Shown here in pieces: positions 12,284 to 23,325 of a stretch of 64,000 bases of DNA. Positions within the stretch are counted from its first letter, which is position 1; each line of letters starts with the position of its first letter. Source of the stretch: Sequoia sempervirens (lineage: Eukaryota; Streptophyta; Pinopsida; Cupressales; Cupressaceae); assembly GCA_007258455.2 (NCBI GenBank), contig VDFB02270651.1, positions 695,810,197-695,874,196 on the forward strand, written 5' to 3'. The position numbers and the translations under genes are program-made. The notes beneath the pieces were generated by a model. It was given only the letters and a program-made list of their open reading frames with translations, had not been told where the DNA came from and made no database searches.

Positions 12284-13876
12284 TTACGATCTGAAACTCA
12301 AACCATACTTTCCCCTGTCAAATACTTGGTTTTGTCTTGAGTTCATCAGATTCATCTTGAAGATACTCATGCAATCTTTCCTGTCACTATTATTGCAAGT
12401 TTTTAGAAAATCATCATGCTCAGTTTGGTCCAAAATCCATACACCATCTTGTAGTTCAAATTCTTCATCATCATGGGACAGAACCCTATTAATTTCAACA
12501 TACAAAATGCATGCATATTCAATACAACATTTTATATTATCTCTCTCACTATTATGAATTGTGAAACATTCTCCCAGTTGTATTGAAAACTGACCATCAA
12601 GGTGCTTCTCTTGAGAATCAAAATTTTTTGTCATATCAACACTATCTAGAACAAACAAATCTAAAACCTTTTGCACCTCTTCCAAGTCATCATTTAGAGA
12701 TAATATTTGATTATAACTCATATCTCCAATATCAAGCATATATGAACTAGTCAAATATGGACCTTTATCATCCTTGGTATGTAGAAAAAAGTCCTCTTCA
12801 CATGAGTTAGAAATTTCAAAATCACATACCTCATCCTGAATGGACATAGACTTTTGATCAACACCAAAGGTTTCACTATTATTCCAAGAAGTGTATTTGG
12901 AGTCATAAGAATCTCTACACAAAGATACTTCACTATCAAAACAAGCGTAAGTTGGACGCACAACTTCAAGATCACCTTCATGTGCACATCCTTGGTATTT
13001 AGGAGTTAACAAATATGGAATTTGTTTACAGCTAAGTGAACAAGTCTCCACATTTTCATCACTACAATTATATTCTTCACTTTTGTTATCATTAGAAAGA
13101 AGCCCAGGATCTTTAGAGAATAGAAAATTAGAAAAAATACCAGCATAGTCATTTGTTCCATCACTTTGCTTGTCTAAAATTATCTCCTCTCTTTCATAAA
13201 AAGGATTTGAAAATACCTGAAGTTCATTTTTGGAGATACCTTTGCAAAATATCATCTGATCCTCTTTTATCACTTCATCATACAATTGGTTTGAAAAGGT
13301 TTGGTAACCATTTTTAGATGTGCAAACCTCTTCATCATCAAATGTGTCTTCATGGCTTTCAACTGCAACTGGAGGTATTATTTTATTATCAAATGGACCT
13401 GTGTTGTTCATTGCCTCTTCCTCTTGATCATCACAAGAACTGCAAGAATCACCTTGCTCTAAATCAAAATCTGAACACTCAATAAATCCATCATAACATA
13501 TACTGTCACAATCTGTTATGCAAGGAAACTTTCTTGTATCTTCATCTTCCTCATGCAGGCTATCACAAGAATCATATTGACTTGCACATGTCTCATTTTC
13601 TATTGGCTGCAGTGTATAATTGATCACCTGATGCTCATCTATGACATCACCATTGTCTTCATACCTTGTCCCTTGCATGGTATCAATAAATTTATTCATT
13701 TGATCAAAGGTACATTGTTTTGATGACTTTGGCCAACAAAATGATTCAGGCTCCCATGCTCGACCAAAGTATATCCTCCACACACCATTGCAATAAGGCA
13801 CAACATATTTTTTAATTGGATCAGTACTGACTAACTCTGGATGGGCTGATTCTATCTTGAAATTTCCAAGATTCAC
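12284..13876 (-). CDS. Acidic Cys-rich X domain, 530 codons uninterrupted, unknown function
   Basis: This open stretch is the C-terminal part of the gag-pro frame, not a separate ATG gene: its first codon in the window's longest frame is GTG, and the frame continues upstream to a stop near 13,900. Residues about 1-70 are mixed (VPYCNGVWRIYFGRAWEPES). About 100-190 are strongly acidic and Cys-rich. Three short repeats of the form FSNxxY/F occur at about 194, 222 and 248. A Cys/Asp-rich tail ends with EFELQDGVWILDQTEHDD and a basic C-terminus. I see no polymerase, integrase, membrane or signal sequence. VWRIYF faintly recalls the start of an RNase H-like domain (VWKMYFDG) found in related elements, but the catalytic pattern is missing. 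The absence of stops contrasts with the broken gag-pro. Confidence 0.7.
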   Translation of the reverse strand: MNLGNFKIESAHPELVSTDPIKKYVVPYCNGVWRIYFGRAWEPESFCWPKSSKQCTFDQMNKFIDTMQGTRYEDNGDVIDEHQVINYTLQPIENETCASQYDSCDSLHEEDEDTRKFPCITDCDSICYDGFIECSDFDLEQGDSCSSCDDQEEEAMNNTGPFDNKIIPPVAVESHEDTFDDEEVCTSKNGYQTFSNQLYDEVIKEDQMIFCKGISKNELQVFSNPFYEREEIILDKQSDGTNDYAGIFSNFLFSKDPGLLSNDNKSEEYNCSDENVETCSLSCKQIPYLLTPKYQGCAHEGDLEVVRPTYACFDSEVSLCRDSYDSKYTSWNNSETFGVDQKSMSIQDEVCDFEISNSCEEDFFLHTKDDKGPYLTSSYMLDIGDMSYNQILSLNDDLEEVQKVLDLFVLDSVDMTKNFDSQEKHLDGQFSIQLGECFTIHNSERDNIKCCIEYACILYVEINRVLSHDDEEFELQDGVWILDQTEHDDFLKTCNNSDRKDCMSIFKMNLMNSRQNQVFDRGKYGLSFRS

Positions 13877-13996
13877 ATCACAGAAACAATTGATATGATC
13901 CTATGGTACACAGTCAACAAGCTGGTTCATCCTTGGCTCCCTATACAACTTGACTTCCTGACCATTCACTAGAATAGTTTCATAAGACAAATCAAA

Positions 13997-14554
13997 CTAG
14001 ATATTTCCCCCCACTGTTGCTATCCATTTTCTTGATATAAGCATCCCAAACTGAGGAGGGGTATCGATTACTATTATATCTATATTAGATGCCACCTGTG
14101 GATAAGTAGCCAGTTTGACTTCAATGCCTCTCATAATGCCTACCACAAGAATAGGTCTATTATCCATTGCATAGCACTTCCCTTCACATGTATCAACCCA
14201 CATGCCAAGCTACTTCATAACTCCTACCGGCATGATATTTATAGCAGCACCAAAGTCTATCATCCAATTTCTCAATAGTTTGTTATTTATGAGTAATGTA
14301 GTGAAAAAAGGATCAACTTGTGGGGGAGCTACTAACACATCAATCAAGCAGACTTCTGGGATATTTACTTTCTCTTTCCTATTGACAACTTTAATATCTA
14401 ATCTATTTTCAGAATTCACATGTTTTTCATTTCCATTTGTTATCAATTGAACAACACTATCTTTGAACTCCTTAATTTTCATCATTTCAAGTAGTGGGAC
14501 ATACATTTTTACTTGAGATAACGCCTGAGTGAAGTCAAAAGAAGAGCCCTCCAC
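13997..14554 (-). pseudogene. Retropepsin-type protease with altered active site
   Basis: The stretch LLRNWMIDFGAAINIMP aligns with the usual MIDSGASxNIMP active-site region of plant gypsy proteases; the motif at 14,246-14,257 reads D-F-G-A instead of D-S-G-A. Downstream come a Cys/Asp/Asn loop, VKLATYPQ, then IDIIVIDTP and GMLISRKW, the normal tail of this family. Stops at 14,207 and 13,997 break the domain. The enzyme would have cleaved the gag polyprotein; the Ser-to-Phe change beside the catalytic Asp and the stops make this copy inactive. Confidence 0.8.
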
Positions 14555-15124
14555 CTTACCAATCTTCTTCTACTCCAATGTTTCTCCTTTGTTTTCTTCC
14601 TTCTCTATTTTACTAGGTTGATCAGGCTTTTGTATCTCTTTGTGTAATTCCTTCACTTCCTCTTTTTGGAAAAACTTCTGTTCACTTTTATTATGTTGTT
14701 TATTTTTTTATTTCTTCATAGTTCCTTGTGTTTCCTTTTGATCCTTCATAAAGATTCCCCTAGGAACGCCTTCCTTCTCATTTACCGTTCTATTTATCAA
14801 CCAATATTTACTCCTTACTCCCTCAACTACAGCAACAATTAGTCTCTCTATTCCATCTTTGGTGAGTCTCCTCATACTACATTGAGTAGGCACCTCAATA
14901 GAATGTGGCTCTGTATAGTCTTCTTCAAAATCAGAAAGAACCTGCTGTTCAGCCATATGGACATTGTATCTTTGATTTGAAACATCATACTCATAACCTT
15001 CATCCTCTGAAGATGATTACCTCTCTTCCACATGGTGAAAAGTGTTTGAAGTCAAATACACTTTGTGATCTTCTCCATTATTTTCCATCAACATTCCCTC
15101 CTCTTGCATCCTTTGAGCTACAAC

Positions 15125-15163
15125 ACAATAGTTTGGGGAATGTGGCTTATCACAAGCTTGGCA
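15125..15163 (-). pseudogene. CCHC-like zinc knuckle
   Basis: The residues CQACDKPHSPNYC form CX2CX3HX4C, one residue shorter than the classic CX2CX4HX4C knuckle. The short form is known from gag of the Athila/Tat-type plant elements. It would bind element RNA. It lies between gag and protease in the same frame as the protease. Confidence 0.75.
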
Positions 15164-15419
15164 AAAGTAATTGCTACTCACCATATAGGTTCCCTTCTTG
15201 CTCAATGGATTAGGAGTCTCTTTGTTTCTTGGCCTAGCTATTATAGGTTTTCCATCCTTCCAGTCTGTATTATATGGCATGTCATGCAACCTCGGCCTTT
15301 CATTTTTGTATGTGCTTTCCTGTCTATACTAATAATTGTTGCTTTGCTAAGGAGCCCTAGGGTTGTCTCTTTTACTGACTATCCCAACAACCTTCCTATT
15401 TTTTCAATTGTTAGTGTTA

Positions 15420-15900
15420 TCTTTTGAGCTTTAGCTAGATCTCTTGGGACCCTATTTCTTAGTTCATACCCTGTTTTAGGATCAAATGCATTTAAATAAA
15501 CACTCAATGCTACAGAATCTTGCAACCTTAATCCATGAGGTACTTTATTCTGCAACTTGTTGAATCTTTGGTTGAAATCATAAATTGAATCATTCTAATT
15601 TTTTTGAATTCACATCAATTGATGAAGATTTGCATTTGGTGCATTTAGATTCCCATATTGCTCTAGGAATCTATTCTGGAATATTTGGAGAGAATTAATT
15701 GAGAGTGCTGGAAAGCTGTTGAACCAATCCCTAGCATCTTCAAGAAGCGACATGATAAATAGCCTCATATGTAAATCTTCATATGGCACACCTATGTCTT
15801 GGATGAACACATTAAAATTCCTTAAATGTTCCTCAGCAGTAATTGCATTACTCCCTATAAACTTAGGTACCAAACTTCTCTAGCTACCATCCATAGGGTA
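15420..15900 (-). pseudogene. Gag capsid-like domain
   Basis: The translation has the shape of the plant retrotransposon gag family: VPKFIGSNAITAEEHLRNF, then RLFIMSLLEDARDWF, then FQNRFLEQYG, continuing to DFNQRFNKLQNKVPHG and YELRNRV. The A-x-x-W-F and F-x-x-R-F motifs are the usual gag landmarks. Gag would build the virus-like particle that packages element RNA. Three in-frame stops (two close together near 15,600) break it. Confidence 0.8.
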
Positions 15901-16795
15901 AGGGTATAGATGAAACCCTGTCAAATCAAACTATCTGATCATTGTTGTATACTGGTGAGGGGGAGGAAAAGGCGGGTAATAATATTGGTTCATAGGATTG
16001 TTATATTGTGCATTATGTTGTGGGACAAAAGGCTGACCATGAGGTGGCTGCATATTTGTATGCTGTGTGGGAATATGAGGTGGATGATTTGGCTGATTAT
16101 AGTGATTTCCTATCTGATGGTGAGGAGACACAAGTAGATCAGAAGGCCCTGCACTATGATTACCCTTCTTATGAGGTGGTACATACTTTTGGGGGCAATC
16201 AGCTGTCTGAGAAGTAATTTAGGCTTTCAGCAATGGAGCCCTTAGTTCCTCTATCTCCTTCCTCTGTGATTCAAACTGTGCTTTTACTTCCTCAGGAAGC
16301 TCATGATCAATAAAGTCATTTTGGTTAGCTTCCATCTTCTAATCATATTCATGCTGAATTCTAATTCATTTAGCCTCCAGTTCAGCTCTAAACTCAGCCT
16401 ATTTCTGAGGATTGAGAAAAGAGAAAGGATTTCTTTGATCTTTTGGAGTACAAGGCTCTGCACTCAAATTGTTTCTCCAAGTATCATAGTGATAATATGT
16501 TTCACAATGTGCTCTTGATACTTTGTCTTTATCTTTTAGGCACATATCCTCACTTATCCCTTTTCCCATATCAACCTTGTCATCTTTTTTTATCCACTTA
16601 CTGCTGTTAGTAGGAGCTCCAATATGACCTCCCCTGTGTTGAGATCTTCTTCCATTCATGTTTGAATAGCTGCAAAATTTCTGTCAGAGTCACCACTCAC
16701 TTTTGTCAAAAAAGAGAAAAAATTTAATGTTTCTTATTCCCAGCAGAGTCTGTATAAAGTTTCTAACTATATGATTAAGGCCTTGATTCTGAATG

Positions 16796-16815
16796 TATCC
16801 CCAGTAGAGTCACCA
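16796..16815 (-). other. Primer binding site, tRNA-Arg type
   Basis: On the minus strand, three bases after the 5' LTR, the sequence reads TGGTGACTCTACTGGGGATA. It matches the complement of a plant tRNA-Arg 3' end (TGGCGACTCCGCTGGGGAT) except for three C/T or G/A differences. This is the priming site for minus-strand DNA synthesis and is typical of Ogre/Tat-type gypsy elements. Confidence 0.85.
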
Positions 16816-16818
16816 ATT

Positions 16819-18766
16819 TTTTAGCTATCAAAAATGCAGGAGGAATGCCTCAAGAGGATTCCAATCTCTTGATACACTTTAGGGTAATAGACAAGGTCAA
16901 GAGAACTCAACCTTCTACTCTTCAAGTGCTGCTAAACCTAGGCGGGTGTACCTTTCTTAATGAAGCAGACTTGACTTATGGTTATCTAGGTTCTTGCAAT
17001 GATTTTTCCACAATGGCAGATGCAAGTGAACAAATGAATTCAAGTGCAATAACAATCTCCTTAATCTAAACCCTAAAATGCTCTATTAATAGATATAAAG
17101 AGAATAAATGAATCTTAATGATGAAACTACATAGACTAGTGCCTTATTGGGTATGTGGAGTCAAATGAAATCAAGATGAGTAAAACTCTCTAGGGAGAAC
17201 TCAAGTTATACTGGAATATATTATGTTTACAACTTGTATAAACATGCAATATTGTAACTACTAAGCTCTACTTTAACAATCCAAATGAATATCTCTAATT
17301 ACTGTGATCAATTAAAAGGATTTAATCTTTTCTTGAAAGAACCAATCGATTAACCACACAGAAACAACAAATGTGCACTGATGAATTGAATATAAACTTG
17401 TTATACCAATTTAAACAATTAGAAAGAATCCATCTTGGAGACAACTTAGCAATACTTTCATTAAATTCAACAAATAATTGACACCAGAAAAATGTAGCAA
17501 CATCAACTAATTTTCATAAATACCTCCATTTTGAAAACATGCATCAATAGTCTCTGATCTGATAATTTTATTCTACTCTATCTACTTGCTGTGTATCGAA
17601 TATTTAATAGCTAATGATTTTACAATTACAAAAATGCCTATTTAGACACCAGCATTAGAAAATATATCATATTGAGATCCCCGGTCAGCCAACTGCTTAA
17701 TTCGGGCTCATTTCATGTCAGCCTACAATGGTAATTGAACATCCACATGTCAGACACAATATTTGAATTTCTGTTAATCTCACTAAAACAGTCACCAAGA
17801 CATATTGCAGTGATGCCAAAGGGAATTAAATCACTACAGTCGCCTCATGTTTTATTCACTTTTTTTGTGACTTATCTGAGTCGGGGAGATATCTTGTAGA
17901 TCACTTTATGTTTCCCTGAGAGTTCCTTTACCTTTCGCATGTCGCTGTGACTTTATGATATCAGGGAGACATCTCACAGAACATATTAGGTTTCACCGAA
18001 AGCCCCCGAGCTCACCACAGATCACAAGGACAATATCAATCTCACATTGATGGAAAGCTTTTGTTCTATTGGTGAGACCCATCATACTCGCTGAGGTATT
18101 CATTTTAAGTTGGTTGGTGAGACCCCTTTGAATTCGCTATGACTTATTTCAAAGAAAACATCTCTCACCGATGAGCCTTTTGATAGAAACCCACTTTTTT
18201 AATGTCAGTGAGACCGAAGGTCACTCGCTGAGACCTCACTCCAATATCACTTAGTCTGGCCGATACAACTTAAACTCCTCCTAATCTATATTTGCCTATT
18301 GGCAATTGGCAAGACAAGGTGAGTTCTCTGAGACATTTCATCGGAGGAAAAACTCCCATTAATGCATCTCCATATATGCCTATCAGCCAAACATAATGTA
18401 ATTGATAAGACCTCATTATGACGGTATATCTCCTACCAAGATGATCCCTTTCTGTCACCAAAATAATGTGAAAGTCTTTCTGAAAGCCACTTGTAGGTAA
18501 AATCCAATCGCTATGACATCAAAAAGGTCTTGCCAATAGGCAACACAAATGTTTATCAGAAAATGGATCAGGGAGACCCTGATATTGTCATGCCAAAGCA
18601 GACCATGATGTGAATTATGCAAGACCTTATGGAACAATGAGACCACAAGGTAAGAAATGGGTAGAATGTTATGAAGATAGACCCATGTGTTTATGATGAG
18701 GACTCATATGGAAACCTACGGTTATGGAAAACTTGTGAAAATATTCAAAAGTTTACAGTTCCAATA
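16819..18766 (-). mobile_element. 5' LTR of the nested element
   Basis: A 1,948-bp LTR, direct copy of 10,025-12,002 with many point differences, so the insertion is not recent. Its outer terminus reads TATTGGAACTG on the minus strand (TG changed to TA) and its inner end CTAAAA. The TATA box kept in the other LTR is changed here: 17,639-17,646 reads TCTAAATA on the minus strand. As this is the LTR that would drive transcription, the copy is probably silent. Confidence 0.88.
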
Positions 18767-21495
18767 GTTTCTTTGAATAATGGAATTTGATAGGGATAAT
18801 CTTTCTTTGCATGATTTGGTATCCATTTGTATTTGATTTTCCCATTATGGTTTCCAATTGCTTTTCCTTTGATAACATTCTTCATACTTTGATTCAATTC
18901 TTTCTTTTGACATTGGTCCCAATTCATGGATGGGGTGATGGGTGGATGAAGATTCATGACACGACTGGTTGTAGTATTAGCATCAGTTTCATCATAAGGA
19001 TTCTTCATGCTCTCTATGTTGATGTTTTCTTGAGATGAAGTTTCCCCTAGTATTGTGGAAGTAGTACCTTTATTCTTTTATTCTACTTGTTCTGAGAGCT
19101 ATTGTTTAGAATACGTTCACTGATAAATGACCATTGCAGGTGACATTATTTCAATTTTTTGCTTTACTAACTCTCAATTATGTTGTTCTATCTGACTTGT
19201 TTCCTTGAGCGGATAATGCTGGATATCTACATACTTGATGTCCTCAGTCTAAATTTGGAATATATATGATCTTGATGTTGATAACTTGGTTTGACTATAG
19301 GAATCAATAACCTGCTCTTTTATAATGTTAGGAGTAAAGGAATCTTGTTTTGAATGAAGATCATCTACATGTCAATCCACATAAAGCATCTCATGGGTAG
19401 ATAGAGGAGTATGTGTTATGGGGATATGATCATCATTTGTGACATCTTGTATAGATAAGAGAGTGTCCATTAGATCATTATAGTATCTTTGAGATACAAA
19501 TTCTTGATCTTGATTTATTTTGGGATTGCTTTTGACACACTTTGGATCAGTTTCTTGACATGGGTTAGTTTCAAAGGATGGATTACTTAGAAAGGGTTCT
19601 TGGATGTCGTCATTAAGCATGGGAAATGGCTCAATATCCTCTTCAAAATTTAAAGGACTTGGATCAAATGTTGAGTTGAATATTCCTTCAATATCTACAA
19701 CCATGATGTCGAAGGATGTCAAGATGTCTTGGAAAGGACGATTGCTAGACTTTGGTGAAAGACGTTGATCATGCTTTGGCATAAATTCTTAAGATATGCC
19801 CTCTAACTTATTAGGTGATGTAGAGATGTTTTCAACATGATCATTGGTAGATGGATTGTTGATTACATGATCAAATAATGTTAACATTCCTTGAAATTGA
19901 TCCCTAAAAAGTAGTTCTTGATATATGGTAAGTTGATCAGCGGATGAAGTGAAAAAATATTCCATGCGCCCATTGATGGAGAGATCTTGATCATTGTTTT
20001 CAACAATTGTGGTGGAGGGATTTCCAATTTCTTCAACCATAGGGTCAAATGATGTTGACATTTCTTGAATTGAATCATTGTTGGGTATTGTTGGTGGATT
20101 TTGATCATGATTGAAAAGTGACTCTTGACATATGTTGATTTGATCATGGGATGAAGTAGACATAGCTTCAAGGTGCTTAATGATGGATTGATCTTGATCC
20201 TTGTTCTCAACAGTTATCATTTTTTATGTTTGTGCTTGCATTTTTTGGGTAGCTTGAGAGGCTTGGGAAGCTTGAGAGTCTTTTTGCACTTGTTTAGCTT
20301 ATGATGCTTGTTGCGTGGCTAGATATTGTTGGATGGCCTTTTGGTAGGCCTGGTGAGCTTTTAGCGCAATGTTATATTGTCTTGCTATGTTTGGTTTTGG
20401 TGGTAGTGGTGGTGGATTTGGAATTGTGTTGGATGTAGTGATGAGTTGTTGAGATACGTTTGGAGCGATCATGGGGGTTTGAGATACGATGGGTGTGATA
20501 GGGCTAGATGGAGTGATTGAGGTGATAGGAATGGTCGGAATGACCGAGCTGTTAGATCCTTGGGAGACCATATTTTTATTTGTCAGGATTGAAGTTGTCA
20601 TTTGATTAGATACCATCTGTTGGTGTGATGTCGATGGTATATTGAAAGGATTTGATGTGATGGATTGATTGGTGTTAAGTGAATTAATTTGGATGGAGTG
20701 ATTGGTGCTAGGTAAAGGGGGAAGCTCTAAACCAAGGAATGATGTTGATATGGGCAATGGTGGTGGAGATGTCTCTTGGCGCAATGACTCAAATATTTTG
20801 GTAAGTATATCAATTTGATCTCACCAAATTTGATCTTGATTTTGATCATGACTCCCTTGATATAGTTGCTTTGGCTTTTGTTCAAGCAGATTTGGGATGC
20901 ATACTTGTGGTTTTTGAATGGGATCATGGAAAAATTGATTTTGGACAATGTTCTGATTTGGGATGATGTTCAAATTTGGCATGATAGGTTAAAATTGAAC
21001 ATTGTTGATGTTGGGAATCACATTGCCTTGACTTGGAGTCATTAACATCTTTTTTGGATTTTGAACAATATTCATATGATTTTCAAACATATTTATCCCA
21101 AAGTTTTCTAGATTCATGTTTGGAAAACTTGTACTTGGTACATTCTCATTTAGCATGTAGGGATTTGGTGGGATGACATTGTTCATTTGAAGGCTCATGT
21201 GTTGATTGTTCGATTAGTAGATTTGTAGGTTTGGATTTAGATTTACCATTGGGAAATGTGTTCCAATCTTTTGACTAGGCATACTCACACTTGATGTGCC
21301 ATTGACATTTCTAGAAGGTAATGATCCCATGTATGGATTGTATAAGTGTGAGTTTTGATAATCAATCGGTGTTGTAAGGCTTTGATAGCTTAGTTGACTT
21401 GGATTACTCATGATGTATGGATCAATTTTATATTCAATATTCCTCTTGTGTTTTGACCTTGTTGCAAAAGTGACCTCTAAGGTGTTTAGGTCCAA
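18767..21495 (-). pseudogene. Old retroelement reading frame, N-terminal part, unknown function
   Basis: A single minus-strand frame of about 900 codons starts at MDLNTLEVTFATRSKHKRN (21,495) and is broken by roughly a dozen stops before it meets the nested insertion at 18,767. The N-terminal third is Asn/Pro/Gln-rich; around 20,299-20,784 it is Ser/Thr/Pro-rich with PPPLPPKPNIARQYN and Ala/Gln-rich helical sequence; 19,372-20,220 is acidic and Asp/Ser/Pro-rich with repeated MSTSFDPMVEE-like blocks; near 18,780-19,000 it turns basic (KGKAIGNHNGKIKYKWIPN). I recognise no gag, protease, polymerase or transposase. It belongs to the old element with the 3' LTR at 5,713-6,757 and continues at 9,480-10,024. 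Confidence 0.6.
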
Positions 21496-21699
21496 TGATG
21501 AGATGAAAGATGAAAAGAGGTGAATGATATGAGTGTTGAACGTTTAGGGACTTCGTATCAATGCTAGACTTAGGGTTTGGTTTTGATTGGTTTGATTGGA
21601 TTTGGATAATGAACTTGTAAACCCTAAGATGTTAGATGTGATCTTAGGACAAACTTGTTCAAATTATTGCTGATTTAATTAAATGTATGAGAAAGGATG

Positions 21700-22159
21700 C
21701 ATTCCCATACACCCTCTACCCTCTACCCTCTACCCTTAACCCTCCCTTCCTTTATCTCTCTCTCTCAAGTATCTCCCTCCTAGCACCACTCTCTCTCTCA
21801 GGTTCTCTCACTCACTCACTCACTCACTCAATCTCAAGTCTCTCCCTCCTACCCCTTCTCCCTCTCTTGGGTCTTTCTCTCACTCACTCACTCCCTTTAT
21901 CCCTCTCCCTCTACCCTCCTAAACCAAAACCTACCCTCTACCCTTAACCTCCCTCCCTCTATCTCTCTCCCACTCCCTCCCTCTCTCTTTCTCAAGTCTC
22001 TTCATCCTACCCTCTCTCTCCCTCTCTTAGGTCTCTCTCACACTCACTCACTCCATCTCTCTCACTCACTCCATCTCTCTCACTCTACCACTCTCTCCCT
22101 CTCTCTCACACACTCTCTTCAACTCTCTCCCACTCTATCCTAACCTCTCCCACCCTATC
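21700..22159. repeat. CT-rich array, left half
   Basis: Dense CTCTCTC, CACTCACT and CCCTCTACC words with short telomere-like runs. The long open frames across it are by-products of the two-letter composition. It continues on the far side of the LTR element at 22,160-26,152, so one array of roughly 950 bp was split by that insertion. Confidence 0.85.
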
Positions 22160-23325
22160 TGATGTAGAGGAAAAGGAAGAAACATAAATACTTAAAACAA
22201 TTCTCATTCAACCCTTTACAAAAATCACTTCAATTTCTTTGAATTTCTTCATGGCTACAAAGCCCAACTCTTCAAACTTGACTCTAACCCTTTATAAAAC
22301 TCAGACCAGACCCTCATAAATATTCAAATTCATCATTTTGATAGAAATAAACCAATTACACAGCCTTATTCCTCTGTTTTATCATATTTACAAATTGCTT
22401 GCACCAAAAACCCAAATTTTGCTTGAAGGGAATCAAAGCACTAAATCGGGTGTAACTTTCAAAAAAATTGAATCTACAAAACATAAATACATGTTTGAGT
22501 ACCCATTTTGGTCATTACAAATATATCTCATTTGAAAGTACAATTTTTTTAGAACACATGCTTGCTGTCTGGACTTCTTTGCTACAAATTAGCTCGAAAT
22601 AAGCAGATATTCATGCAAATAGTCACCTATAACTTTCAGAAATCAAAAAATTAAGCCAATCGCTCCATTGAGACTTTAGAGGATATCAGTACAGACATAT
22701 TCTCCATGTTTTAGCACAATCCAATGGTTAAATTGTGAGAAACACAAATTTTACTAAAAACTATTACCCTAGATCAGAATTTAGACTATTTTTACAAAAA
22801 ATAGCATAACTTCTTTAAAAATGAACCAATCTGCATGAAACGAATTGGGAGTGGAAGGTGATTGTTCCCTCTAAGACTTAAAAAAATTTATTCCATCATT
22901 TGAGGCCGTGAAAATCTGTAAAAAGGCTAGAAACTATGAATTTTCTGAAGAAAATTATAGAAAATTGTGCTTTCCATTATTCCATTTCAAATTTTCAATC
23001 ACCCACAAGCTTATGAACGTACAAAGAGCCTTTTTAAAGACATTACAACATGAATAATCAGTTTCCAACTGATTTCCAAATTCCCACTAATGTTTAGTCT
23101 CCCTAATGACCTTTTTAACTCCCTAATTGTTGCTTTATGCAACTCTTACATTGTTGTGCAATTTTGACATTATTTGTTGAAAATTTTGCATTTTTCACAT
23201 TGATAGGACTTTAATACATTATAAATTACTTTAATGGCCCTTATTACAAGGTGAAACATCAAATTGAACTAATTTTTCAAACTTTCCACTAGGAAATAAA
23301 ATTGTGTCAAGGTGCTCTTGCACCA
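22160..23325 (-). mobile_element. 3' LTR of the 4-kb element
   Basis: Direct copy of 24,985-26,152 differing by scattered substitutions and a few small indels. Non-coding. It abuts the left half of the CT-rich array. No strong polypurine tract is seen at its right edge; the nearest purine run on the minus strand is GACAGGAG. Confidence 0.85.

Larger units (their letters stand above)
12284..16659 (-). pseudogene. gag-protease-X polyprotein of the nested element (gag-pro part decayed)
   Basis: The frame starts at ATG 16,659 (MNGRRSQHRGG), about 140 bases after the primer site, and runs to the stop at 12,284, roughly 1,450 codons. In order it holds a basic N-terminus; a His/Pro/Gln-rich stretch (near 15,930-16,130); a gag capsid-like region (15,420-15,900); a CCHC-like knuckle (15,125-15,163); an aspartic protease (13,997-14,554); and the acidic X domain (12,284-13,876). 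I count about 15 in-frame stops and one frameshift (between about 15,290 and 15,420) upstream of 13,900 and none after it. All parts from the knuckle to the X domain lie in one frame, so X was made as a C-terminal extension of gag-pro. There is no polymerase or integrase between protease and X. Confidence 0.85.
10025..18766 (-). mobile_element. Complete non-autonomous Ty3/gypsy-type element (tRNA-Arg primed), gag-pro plus acidic ORF
   Basis: This is an 8.74-kb element with structurally complete ends. Its direct LTRs are 10,025-12,002 and 16,819-18,766. The 5-bp target duplication GTTTC lies at 10,020-10,024 and 18,767-18,771. A primer site complementary to tRNA-Arg sits three bases inside the right LTR, so the element reads on the minus strand with its 5' LTR on the right. 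The internal region (12,003-16,818, 4.8 kb) encodes gag, a CCHC-like knuckle and an aspartic protease, then a 530-codon acidic domain; no reverse transcriptase, RNase H or integrase is present. The primer type, CX2CX3HX4C knuckle and protease style point to the Tat/Athila/Ogre side of the gypsy elements. Having no polymerase, it would need enzymes from another element. Confidence 0.9.

Noticed and set aside
15910..16217. Plus-strand frames opposite gag (75, 69 codons).
   Set aside because: Shadows of the minus-strand gag frame, which has the family signatures.
12284..21495. All stops in the decayed frames are one C-to-T change from a sense codon, which looked like methylation-driven decay.
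   Set aside because: TAA, TAG and TGA are always one C-to-T step from CAA, CAG and CGA, so the observation carries no information without a consensus to compare with.
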